The notes below the pieces were generated by a model. It had not been told where the DNA came from. It ran no database searches and saw only the letters and a list, made by a program, of their open reading frames with translations. 64,000 nucleotides of DNA from DATJKD01 sp963834855 (GTDB lineage: Bacteria; Pseudomonadota; Gammaproteobacteria; Steroidobacterales; Steroidobacteraceae): contig CAWIDH010000031.1 in NCBI GenBank assembly GCA_963834855.1, positions 99,052 through 163,051 of the forward strand, written 5' to 3'. Shown here piece by piece: positions 55,163 through 62,187 of the stretch (the stretch's first letter is position 1; each line of letters starts with the position of its first letter). A program made the translations under genes and the position numbers.

Positions 55163-57046
55163 TCAGGCGCCGAGCGCGAGCGCGACTCGGTACGTGACGA
55201 AGGATGCCACATAGGCGAGCCCGAACAGGTAGCCCGCCATCAGCAACGGGTAGCGCCAGGAATTCGTCTCGCGCTTGACCACCGCGAGCGTCGACAGGCA
55301 CTGCGGCGCGAACACGTACCAGGCGAGCAGCGACAGCGCGGTCGCGAGGCTCCAGGTGGCGGCGATCATCGGCGTGAGCGCACCTGCGAGCGCCTCGTCG
55401 GTCGCGGACAGCGAATACACCGTGCCGAGCGCGGCGACTGCGACTTCGCGCGCCGCCAGCCCCGGCACCAGCGCGAGGGAAATCTGCCAGTTGAACCCGA
55501 TCGGCGCGAAGAGAACCTCGAGGCCGCGGCCAATGTAGCCCGCGATGCTGTACTGGATCGCCGGTCCCGTCGCATCGGGCGGCGGCGCCGGGAAGCTGCT
55601 CAGGAACCACAGCACGATCATCAGCGACAGGATGATCGTGCCCACGCGCGTCAGGAAGATCCTGGTGCGCTCCCAGAGACCGATCATCAGGTTGCGCAGG
55701 TTCGGCCAGTGATACTCCGGAAGCTCGAGCAGCAGCGGGTGATAGCTCGTGCGCATCACCGTGCGCTTGAGCAGGTAGGCCACGGCCATCGCCGAGACGA
55801 TCCCCGCCGCGTAAAGCGCGAACAGCACGAGGCCCGGGAGATTGAAGGGGCCGACCGGGCGGTTCGGAATGAACGCGGCGATCACGAGTGCGTACACCGG
55901 CAGTCGCGCGGAACACGTCATCAGCGGCGCGATCATGATCGTCGCCAGGCGATCGCGCAGATTGGGGATGGTGCGCGTGGCCATGATCCCGGGGATCGCG
56001 CAGGCGAAGCTCGACAGCAGTGGAATGAACGCGCGCCCGGACAGGCCCACGCTGCCCATCAGCCGGTCGAGCAGAAACGCCGCCCTTGGCAGATAGCCGC
56101 TGTCTTCGAGGAGCAGGATGAAGAAGAAGAGAATCAGGATCTGCGGCAGGAACACGAGCACGCTGCCGATGCCCGCCACGATACCGTCGACGAGCAGGCT
56201 CTTGAGCGCCCCGTCCGGCAGCGTCTGCTGGATCATCTGGCCGAGCGCGGCCACGCCGCCGTCGATCAGTTCCATCGGCACCGCCGCCCAGCTGAACACC
56301 GCCTGGAAGATCAGGAACAGCAGCGACGCGAGGATCGCGAGCCCGGCGACCGGGTGCATCACGAGCGCATCGATCTGCCGCAGGAAGCGCGGTGGCGAAG
56401 GGGCTCGGCATAGCCCGGTCGCGCGAAGGATGCGACGAACCTCGCGCTGGTTGCGCTCGATCTGCGCGAGATCGGGTTCGCGCCACTCGACCGGCGGGGT
56501 CGCTGCGGGCAGCGCGGCAGACGCTCGAGCCGCTCGATGAGTGCCCGGTCGCCGTCGCGGGCGACCGCGACGGTCTCGACCACCGGCACACCGAGCTCGC
56601 GCTCGAGCGCCGGGCGCATCGACCTGAAACCCGCGCGAGCGGGCGAGATCGCTCATGTTGAGCGCGACGATCATGGGGATGCCGAGCTCCTTGAGCTCGA
56701 GCACGAGCCGCAGGTTCAGGCGGAGATTGGTCGCATCGGCCACGCAGACGATGAACCGAGGCGCCGTCTCTCCGGACAGCCGGCCGAGCAGCAAGTCGCG
56801 GGTGATGGCCTCGTCGAGCGTGGTCGGGGTCAGGCTGTACGCACCCGGCAGATCGAGCACGCGATAGCTGCGCTCGCGGGACGGGCCCACGAACGCGCCT
56901 TCTTTGCGCTCGACCGTGACCCCGGCGTAGTTTGCGACCTTCTGCCGGCTGCCCGTCAGGCGGTTGAAAAGCGCCGTCTTGCCGCTGTTCGGGACCCCGA
57001 TCAGGGCAAACTGGAACGGATCGGCGGCGGCCGCCTGCACGCTCAC
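55163..57046 (-). CDS. feoB: Ferrous iron transporter FeoB, out of frame from about 56625 to 56515
   Basis: About 627 residues. N-terminal G protein: GVPNSGKTALFN (G1), VTVERKEGAF (G2), DLPGAYSL (G3), NMSD (G4). Then paired Gate motifs SFACAIPGIMATR and VPGLAAREV in the membrane domain, with about 8-10 segments. The stretch after SRGF is nonsense in the main frame; the adjacent frame gives RSMRPALERELGVPVVETVAVARDGDRALIERLERL, so one base is extra near 56625 and one missing near 56515. The protein is shorter than E. coli FeoB. ATG overlaps the feoA stop. Confidence 0.92.
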   Translation of the reverse strand: MSVQAAAADPFQFALIGVPNSGKTALFNRLTGSRQKVANYAGVTVERKEGAFVGPSRERSYRVLDLPGAYSLTPTTLDEAITRDLLLGRLSGETAPRFIVCVADATNLRLNLRLVLELKELGIPMIVALNMSDLARSRGFQVDAPGARARARCAGGRDRRGRPRRRPGTHRAARASAALPAATPPVEWREPDLAQIERNQREVRRILRATGLCRAPSPPRFLRQIDALVMHPVAGLAILASLLFLIFQAVFSWAAVPMELIDGGVAALGQMIQQTLPDGALKSLLVDGIVAGIGSVLVFLPQILILFFFILLLEDSGYLPRAAFLLDRLMGSVGLSGRAFIPLLSSFACAIPGIMATRTIPNLRDRLATIMIAPLMTCSARLPVYALVIAAFIPNRPVGPFNLPGLVLFALYAAGIVSAMAVAYLLKRTVMRTSYHPLLLELPEYHWPNLRNLMIGLWERTRIFLTRVGTIILSLMIVLWFLSSFPAPPPDATGPAIQYSIAGYIGRGLEVLFAPIGFNWQISLALVPGLAAREVAVAALGTVYSLSATDEALAGALTPMIAATWSLATALSLLAWYVFAPQCLSTLAVVKRETNSWRYPLLMAGYLFGLAYVASFVTYRVALALGA

Positions 57047-57321
57047 GTCTCGCTGCCTCCTTCGACGGCGACCATGATGGCTGCGGCTTCGCGGCGGCGA
57101 AGCGCGAACACCGAGTTGCCGACGCGGACCGCGATCGGGTCGGCGCCCGGCCAGATCTCTTCGATCACCTCGACGTGCTCGCCAGGGCAGAAACCGAGCT
57201 CCAGGAGCCGCCGGCTCACGGTCGAGTCGGCCGAGTCACCCAGGCTCTGCCGGTCGTCGGTGACCGCCGTGACGACGCCGCGAGCGCCCTTGCGGAGCGC
57301 TGCCAGACTGACGGATGACAT
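57043..57321 (-). CDS. feoA: Ferrous iron transport protein FeoA
   Basis: 92 residues, an SH3-like small domain: LAALRKGARGVVTAV, SRRLLELGFCPGEHVEVIEE, DPIAVRVGNSVFALRRREAAAIMV. Binds and modulates FeoB. First gene of the feo unit, with a Fur-like site directly upstream. Confidence 0.94.
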   Translation of the reverse strand: MSSVSLAALRKGARGVVTAVTDDRQSLGDSADSTVSRRLLELGFCPGEHVEVIEEIWPGADPIAVRVGNSVFALRRREAAAIMVAVEGGSET

Positions 57322-57326
57322 GCGTC

Positions 57327-57357
57327 AATGATACCAATCGTAATGAGAATCGTCTGC
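57327..57357 (-). promoter_or_regulatory. feoA: Candidate Fur box of the feo operon
   Basis: CGTAATGAGAATCGTCTGC (57339-57357) matches the 19-bp Fur consensus at 12 positions, including TAATGAGAATC. A partly overlapping AATGATA half lies at 57328-57334. It sits 6-36 nt upstream of the feoA start, so iron repression by Fur is likely. Confidence 0.55.
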
Positions 57358-57378
57358 AATACCGTGCCCCGAGCGAAA

Positions 57379-57426
57379 ATTGGCTCGGAGCCAGATTACG
57401 AATCGATAATCTGGCTCCGAGCCAAT
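57379..57426. repeat. Palindromic repeat, copy 1
   Basis: Perfect 20-bp arms (57379-57398 and 57407-57426) around an 8-nt spacer; the right arm begins TAATCTGGCTCCGAGCC. A related copy is at 61097-61145. Lies between the divergent feoA and coaX genes, about 50 nt before the coaX start. Confidence 0.8.
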
Positions 57427-57476
57427 ATTCCAGCAGAATCCGGGGCGTGGGTGGGCGGATTGATAAAGGACTCTTG

Positions 57477-58211
57477 ATGTTGCTGGTCGACATCGGAAAC
57501 AGCCGGATCAAGTGGGCGAGCTTCGAGGACGGTCGACTGGGGACGGCGGCCGCCGCGGAGGTCGGCGCCTGGACCGAGGCCGACTGGCGAGCTGAGCTCG
57601 AGCGGACCGGCGCGACGCGGGTGGTCGCCGCCGCCGTCGGCGCGGCTGCCGCGCGGGAAGCGCTCGTAGCCGCCAGCCGGCACGTGATCGGACGGGCGCC
57701 CGAGTTCGCCGTCTCGACCGCCGAGGCGGCCGGTGTTCGAAATGGCTATTCGAACCCGGCGCAGCTCGGGGTCGACCGCTGGCTGGCCGTTATCGGCGCG
57801 TTTCACCGCCATCGATCCACCTGTTGCGTCGTGGACGCCGGCACCGCACTGACCGTCGATGCCGTTGACGGTACCGGCGCGCACTCCGGTGGGTTCATCG
57901 TGCCGGGACCACGGTTGATGGTGGAATCGCTTTTGACCCGGACCAGCGATCTCGCCGATCGCTGGACGTGGGACCGCGCCCCCGATCCGGCCACCTTCCC
58001 GACGAGCACGCGCGATGCTATCGAGCACGGCTGCCTGATCGCACTCGCGGGATTGATCGACGTCGCTTCGAAGAATCTGGCCGCTCGGACCGCTCAGGTG
58101 CCGCGACTGATCGTGACGGGTGGTGCGGCGGACCTGCTGCTGCCCTGGCTGCGGCAGCCGGCCGAGCTGGTGCCGGACCTGGTCCTGCAAGGCCTTGCCC
58201 GGATTGCATAA
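57477..58211 (+). CDS. coaX: Type III pantothenate kinase
   Basis: 244 residues from ATG 57477 with AAAGGA upstream. ASKHA-fold motifs: LLVDIGNSRIKWA (phosphate 1), NPAQLGVDRWLAV (substrate), VVDAGTALTVDAVD (phosphate 2) and GGFIVPG. First step of coenzyme A synthesis. CoaX usually lies directly after birA, but here the inverted feo genes separate them. Confidence 0.95.
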   Translation: MLLVDIGNSRIKWASFEDGRLGTAAAAEVGAWTEADWRAELERTGATRVVAAAVGAAAAREALVAASRHVIGRAPEFAVSTAEAAGVRNGYSNPAQLGVDRWLAVIGAFHRHRSTCCVVDAGTALTVDAVDGTGAHSGGFIVPGPRLMVESLLTRTSDLADRWTWDRAPDPATFPTSTRDAIEHGCLIALAGLIDVASKNLAARTAQVPRLIVTGGAADLLLPWLRQPAELVPDLVLQGLARIA

Positions 58212-58329
58212 TCCGGCCGATTCGGGCCTTGGGACCTCGTCCAGGGCCGGGTCGGGAGGAGGCGTGTATGATCCGCGCGTCGCTGCTGCCCGCCCGGTCG
58301 GGAAGCTGCTAGCAACGCGGAGGAAAGCG

Positions 58330-58608
58330 TTGAAAATCAATGCTTTGACGATCGCCTGGGTCGCTATGGCGGTGCTGTTGTTCGGATCCGGGGACGCCGG
58401 TGCGGATACCGCGGCCGGTCAGGCCCGGTTCAATGCCATTTGTGGGGAATGCCACGACTCGGCGGACTTCGAGAATGAGAATCCGCAGGCGCTCGCCGCC
58501 ACCCTTCGCCAGATCGTGAGCGGCGAGCTCAAGCACAAGAGAGTCCTTCAGCTCTCCGAACAGGAGATCGCGGACATCGCCGCATACATGTCCACTGGCG
58601 GCAAGTAG
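58330..58608 (+). CDS. Small class I cytochrome c
   Basis: 92 residues. TTG start preceded by GGAGG; Sec signal to about residue 25 (AWVAMAVLLFGSGDAGAD), then GQARFNAICGECHDSADF with a CGECH haem-binding motif and a C-terminal LSEQEIADIAAYMSTGGK helix, in which the Met of YMS is the likely sixth ligand. Periplasmic electron carrier of the c5/c553 type; partner unknown. Confidence 0.85.
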   Translation: MKINALTIAWVAMAVLLFGSGDAGADTAAGQARFNAICGECHDSADFENENPQALAATLRQIVSGELKHKRVLQLSEQEIADIAAYMSTGGK

Positions 58609-58633
58609 CGCCCGCGCACTTGACTCGACCACC

Positions 58634-59320
58634 GTGCGCGCGCTCTTTCTGCTGCTCCTGTTGGCCAACGTCCTGTTTTTCGGGTGGTCGCGCTGGGTAG
58701 CGCCGTCTCAGGCAGGCCCGGTCGCGGCGACGACCGATCGTGCCAGGCTGCGCAGCATTCGCCTGGTGACCGAGCAGCCTGGCCCCACCGGTGGGTCATC
58801 GCCCGTCGACGCCGACCAGACCGCGCAGCAGGCGGCCGCTGCGATGTCCGAGTGCGTGAGTGCCGGACCATTTCTCGAGCCCGGCCGAGCGCAGGCGGCG
58901 GCAACTCGACTCCGCGATCAGGGGTTTACGTTGACGCTGCGTGAATCGCGCGACGAAGTCTGGGTCGGCCAGTGGGTGCGTCTCGACCGGCTGCCGAACG
59001 CGGATGCCGCGGCCGCCGCATTGACGGGGCTGCGTGCAGCGGGCCTGACCGATGCCTATCTGCTGACCGAAGAAGCGCCGGGAACGGTGATCTCGCTAGG
59101 CGTGTTTGCCGACGCGCAGCGGGCGCAGGATGTCGCCGGGCTGGTCCGAGACGCGGGCTTCGAGGCGACGATCGGTGATCGATTCCGGACGGCGGACGTC
59201 GTGTGGCTCGATTTCGACCGGCGCTCAAACGCGGGCCTGCCCGCACTCGAAGGACTGCAGGCGAGCGCGGGCGCAACGGCGCGCCTCGAGCTGCGCCCAT
59301 GCCCCACAACCGCCGACTGA
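58634..59320 (+). CDS. SPOR-domain protein with an N-terminal membrane anchor
   Basis: 228 residues, GTG start. One N-terminal membrane segment (RALFLLLLLANVLFFGWSRW), then SAGPFLEPGRAQAAATRLRDQGF, and a C-terminal SPOR-like repeat (VISLGVFADAQRAQDVAGLVRDAGFEA). SPOR domains bind denuded glycan strands of peptidoglycan at division sites. A SPOR protein between coaX and a tRNA-Thr gene is a common gammaproteobacterial arrangement. Confidence 0.85.
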   Translation: MRALFLLLLLANVLFFGWSRWVAPSQAGPVAATTDRARLRSIRLVTEQPGPTGGSSPVDADQTAQQAAAAMSECVSAGPFLEPGRAQAAATRLRDQGFTLTLRESRDEVWVGQWVRLDRLPNADAAAAALTGLRAAGLTDAYLLTEEAPGTVISLGVFADAQRAQDVAGLVRDAGFEATIGDRFRTADVVWLDFDRRSNAGLPALEGLQASAGATARLELRPCPTTAD

Positions 59321-59377
59321 AGGTCGGCTACGCGCACGCCCGCGCTAGAATCGCGCCGCGAAGCACAACGCCCACGC

Positions 59378-59453
59378 GCCGGCTTAGCTCAGTTGGTAGA
59401 GCAGCGGTTTTGTAAACCGCGGGTCGGGGGTTCGATTCCCTCAGCCGGCACCA
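59378..59453 (+). tRNA. tRNA-Thr (anticodon TGT)
   Basis: 76 nt with an encoded CCA. Acceptor GCCGGCT/AGCCGGC, D arm TAGCTCAGTTGGTAGAGC, anticodon stem GCGGT/ACCGC around TTTGTAA (anticodon TGT), and T arm GGGGGTTCGATTCCC. No tRNA-Tyr/Gly or tuf follows, unlike the usual gammaproteobacterial cluster. Confidence 0.97.
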
Positions 59454-59792
59454 TCACTTCTCGAGTTCGAACGTTGGCGTGTCTCAGTCGGCGGCCGAAT
59501 GCTCACCCACTTCTGACAGCGTGGACAGGTCGTGGGCTGCAGATCGATCGCCCACCACCGTTTGCCGCATTCGCAGCGGATTCGGAAATGCGTTTCCACG
59601 ACAGCCGCAGAGCCGACCGTCTGCTCGACGACCTCGATGCCATCGGTGGCGACACGTTCGCGGCCCGTCGCACCGGGCCGGACCGCGCCCTTCCATTCCG
59701 AGGGCGGCTCGCCGTCGTACTTGACGTACTCGCCTTCCTGACGCGATCGCCTCTGCCACAGTGAGCTGGACTAAATCCTTCGCTCCCATCAT
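59441..59792 (-). CDS. Small zinc-ribbon-like protein, apparent +1 frameshift near 59703
   Basis: About 116 residues after joining. The start MMGAKDLVQLTVAEAIAS (ATG 59792, GGAG upstream) leads, with one G removed, into EGEYVKYDGEPPSEWKGAV, then IRCECGKRWWAIDLQ and TCPRCQKWVSIRPP. CxC and CxxC pairs make a likely zinc ribbon. The second part has no start of its own, and its stop (TGA 59443-59441) lies within the last 13 nt of the tRNA gene, antisense. Family not recognised; codon pattern and Cys spacing support a real gene. Confidence 0.6.
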
Positions 59793-59980
59793 TCTGACTC
59801 CCAGCGCCGCTCTTCCGGCGGCTCGTGTGCCATATATACGCCTGAATCCCGCCGGATGCATCAGCTCTCGTTCGATACACGGGTCACGATCCCGCACCAA
59901 GGTCCAGGGCATGGTTGGCACCCCCGAGCCTGCCTATGTCAGGATCGCGAACAGTCGAGGATCATGCGGAGGGCCGGAGA

Positions 59981-60484
59981 ATGGCGTTATGGAAAGAGCA
60001 ATCGGGGAAAGAGAATGCCCCCCCGGTGGCGGACCCTGGCCTCAATGGCGTCGAATCAATGGTTTATTCGGCCGACCGGTCGGCCGCCCCTGCTGCTGCT
60101 CCGTTTGAGGCGGCGCGCCGCACCGCCGAGCGTAGCGGAGGTTCCGTGAAGGAGTCGTTGATCGCGGCGGATGTCACCATAGAGGGCAAGATCGAGGGCG
60201 CGGGCCACATCCGGATCGCCGGTCGCTTCAAGGGTGACGTCAACGTCGAAGGCAACGTTACCATCGAAAGCGGCGCCCACGTCACCGGCCAGCTCCACGC
60301 CAACACCGTGATCGTGAGCGGTGAGGTGCAGGGCAACATAGACGCAAGCGCCAAAGTCGAGCTGCTCGAAACCGGCGTCATCAACGGTGACGTCAAGGCC
60401 GGCACGCTCACCGTGGCGGCCGGCTCCCGGATGCGCGGCCAGGCCGACTTCGGCTGGAAGGACAAAGGCCCGGGCGGCACATAG
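59981..60484 (+). CDS. Bactofilin (polymer-forming cytoskeletal protein)
   Basis: 167 residues. Disordered N-terminus rich in Ala/Pro, then the right-handed beta-helix core: SLIAADVTIEGKIEGAGHIRIAGRFKGDVNVEGNVTI..., with glycine-spaced repeats up to VAAGSRMRGQADFGW. Self-assembling scaffold for cell shape or envelope processes. ATG 59981 with GGAG upstream. The interval 59793-59980 holds no clear gene. Followed by a zinc-ribbon protein. Confidence 0.92.
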   Translation: MALWKEQSGKENAPPVADPGLNGVESMVYSADRSAAPAAAPFEAARRTAERSGGSVKESLIAADVTIEGKIEGAGHIRIAGRFKGDVNVEGNVTIESGAHVTGQLHANTVIVSGEVQGNIDASAKVELLETGVINGDVKAGTLTVAAGSRMRGQADFGWKDKGPGGT

Positions 60485-60499
60485 CCGCCGGGCCCGTCC

Positions 60500-60860
60500 A
60501 TGCGGACCAGCCGCGTAGCGCCAAGCACCGCCGGCCGGACCCGGTCCTGTCCGCACTGCAAGGCGGTAATCCTCGAAAGCTCGGCGATCTGCCCGCAGTG
60601 CACGGCACCACCTCAAGTTCGGCGCGGCGCCCGCGCCGGGTGAGTTGACGAAGGCCTTTTCGGCGCTGCGTGTCGAAGGGGCGATCCGCCATCCCGAGCA
60701 GGCCACCGAATGCGAGTTCTCGGTGGTGCTTGCGATCCTCAACGAGCGTGGCGAGGAAGTCTCGCGCCAGGTCGTAGGCGTGGGTGCGCTGCGGCCCTCG
60801 GAATCGCGTACATTCAAGCTGTCGGTCGACGTACACACGCGGGAACGGAAGCCGCGCTGA
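60500..60860 (+). CDS. Zinc-ribbon protein linked to bactofilin, apparent +1 frameshift at 60602
   Basis: About 119 residues after removing an A at 60602 (which lies in GTGCAC). N-terminal CPHC...CPQC zinc ribbon, then HHLKFGAAPAPGELTKAFSALRVEG and a beta-rich domain ECEFSVVLAILNERGEEVSRQVVGVGAL. Starts 15 nt after the bactofilin stop, so one operon. Function unknown; perhaps an assembly partner. Confidence 0.75.
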
Positions 60861-60895
60861 CAGATGAAACGTGCGGCAGTCGGACGGGAGCATTC

Positions 60896-61117
60896 ATGCC
60901 CGGCAGGATCGGCAAACTGATCATGCGCATGACCGCAGGCATGCGGTTTCCGACGCTGTTCCTGATCGTGGGCGGGCTGTTTCTTCTGAATCTGATCGTT
61001 CCGGACCTCATCCCGTTCTACGACGAGATCCTGATGGCGATGCTGACCGTGCTGGTCGCCTCGTTCCGCAGGCGGGGACAGACGCTCGAACAGAAAGCCG
61101 GCCCAGAGCCGGATTAA
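60896..61117 (+). CDS. Small membrane protein, DUF6116-like
   Basis: 73 residues, ATG with CGGGAG upstream. MRFPTLFLIVGGLFLLNLIVPDLIPFYDEILMAMLTVL: two hydrophobic segments around an IPDxIPFxDE-like turn, as in DUF6116 proteins of Xanthomonadales relatives. Its stop codon (TAA 61115-61117) falls inside palindromic repeat copy 2. Confidence 0.75.
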   Translation: MPGRIGKLIMRMTAGMRFPTLFLIVGGLFLLNLIVPDLIPFYDEILMAMLTVLVASFRRRGQTLEQKAGPEPD

Positions 61118-61145
61118 ACGCGCGTAATCTGGCTCTGAGCCGAAT
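61097..61145. repeat. Palindromic repeat, copy 2 (imperfect)
   Basis: Arms ending GAGCCGGATTA (to 61116) and beginning TAATCTGGCTCTGAGCCG (from 61125) pair at about 17 of 19 positions. The right arm differs from copy 1 at only two or three positions. Same family as 57379-57426. Confidence 0.65.
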
Positions 61146-61162
61146 TTCTGGCGAGCTGGATT

Positions 61163-61609
61163 TCAGGCGCGGCGCATCATCTTGCGCGTCTCGGCGAGAT
61201 GCATTTCCTCCGCGGCGATCATCTCGCGCGCGAACTCCTCGAGCATGATGCTCTTGTCCCGCACCTGCTCGAGAAGCTTGCGATAGCCATCGAGCCCCTT
61301 CTGCTCGTGCTCGAGCGCTTCGCCGAGGATGTCGTCGACGCTGTGCTTGTGCGTCTCGAGGAGCGGCCCGATGCGCAGGGACGGATGCCCGCCGAGGGAG
61401 GTGATGTGCTCGCCCGCCTGGGTTGCGTGCGCCATCGATTCATTCGACTGGGTGCGGAGCCAACCCGTGATCGGAATGCGGTTGTGCCCGAAGATCATGA
61501 AGCTGTAGTGCATGTAGCGCACGACGCCTGCGAGCTCGAGCTCGAGTATCTCGTTCAGCGTGGCGACGACCTTCTTCGAGTCGAGTTCCTGGCTGCTGCG
61601 GCTGGCCAT
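61163..61609 (-). CDS. Bacterioferritin-family ferritin-like protein
   Basis: 148 residues, four-helix ferritin-like fold: LNEILELELAGVVRYMHYSFMIFG, ESMAHATQAGEHITSLGG (E..H ligands), LEHEQKGLDGYRKLLEQV and IAAEEMHLAETRKMM. Glu and His ligands for a di-iron site are present. Iron storage or detoxification fits the nearby feo operon, though no shared regulatory site was seen. Confidence 0.9.
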   Translation of the reverse strand: MASRSSQELDSKKVVATLNEILELELAGVVRYMHYSFMIFGHNRIPITGWLRTQSNESMAHATQAGEHITSLGGHPSLRIGPLLETHKHSVDDILGEALEHEQKGLDGYRKLLEQVRDKSIMLEEFAREMIAAEEMHLAETRKMMRRA

Positions 61610-61684
61610 GGTCGACGCTCCCTGTGAGGCGCGGGGCCGGATCGCCCGCGGCCCGATTGTAGGCGAGGCCGCCCGGTGTTGGGA

Positions 61685-61957
61685 TCAGCCGCCCTGGCCT
61701 TCCATCATGAGGCCCGTGCCGCCGCGCGAGATGTGGGCGACCACCGCCGTGCGCCGATGGATCTTGGTCACGACACCCAGGCTGATCGCGAAGGCGAGCT
61801 GCACGGATTGGCCGCGCTTGAGACCCATGTCGCCGGTCTCGACGAACACACCCGTCGCGCTCAGGTTCTTCGCGCGGCACAACCTGCGTTTCCCGGTCGG
61901 CAGGAGCAGGTAAACCGTAGTACGCGCGCGATGTCGGGTCGTCAGTCGTCTTTCCAC
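61685..61957 (-). CDS. PilZ-domain protein
   Basis: 90 residues, a single PilZ domain: RHRARTTVYLLLPTGKRRLCRAKNLSATGVFVET (RxxxR followed by the [D/N]xSxxG-like NLSATG), then VVTKIHRRTAVVAHISRGGTGLMM. PilZ proteins bind cyclic di-GMP; the arginines and the serine-glycine motif look intact. Target process unknown. Confidence 0.88.
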   Translation of the reverse strand: MERRLTTRHRARTTVYLLLPTGKRRLCRAKNLSATGVFVETGDMGLKRGQSVQLAFAISLGVVTKIHRRTAVVAHISRGGTGLMMEGQGG

Positions 61958-62187
61958 GGCGCAGCCCTGTATCGTTTTTGTGGAGGCTGATCAGGACCAA
62001 TTATGCACGCACCGGCGCCGGATGGAAGAGCGTATCGCCGGCGCGCTCCCGCGAGTTATGTCGCAATCCCGGTCGCCCGAACGGCCGCGCTGCCATGAGC
62101 CCGCGCGGCGGTCTGGCCACGACCCGGTCGTTTCTGCGAATCTCCGCATCCATCCGGGGCCGTGACCCCGCACAAGGGCGCTTAACA

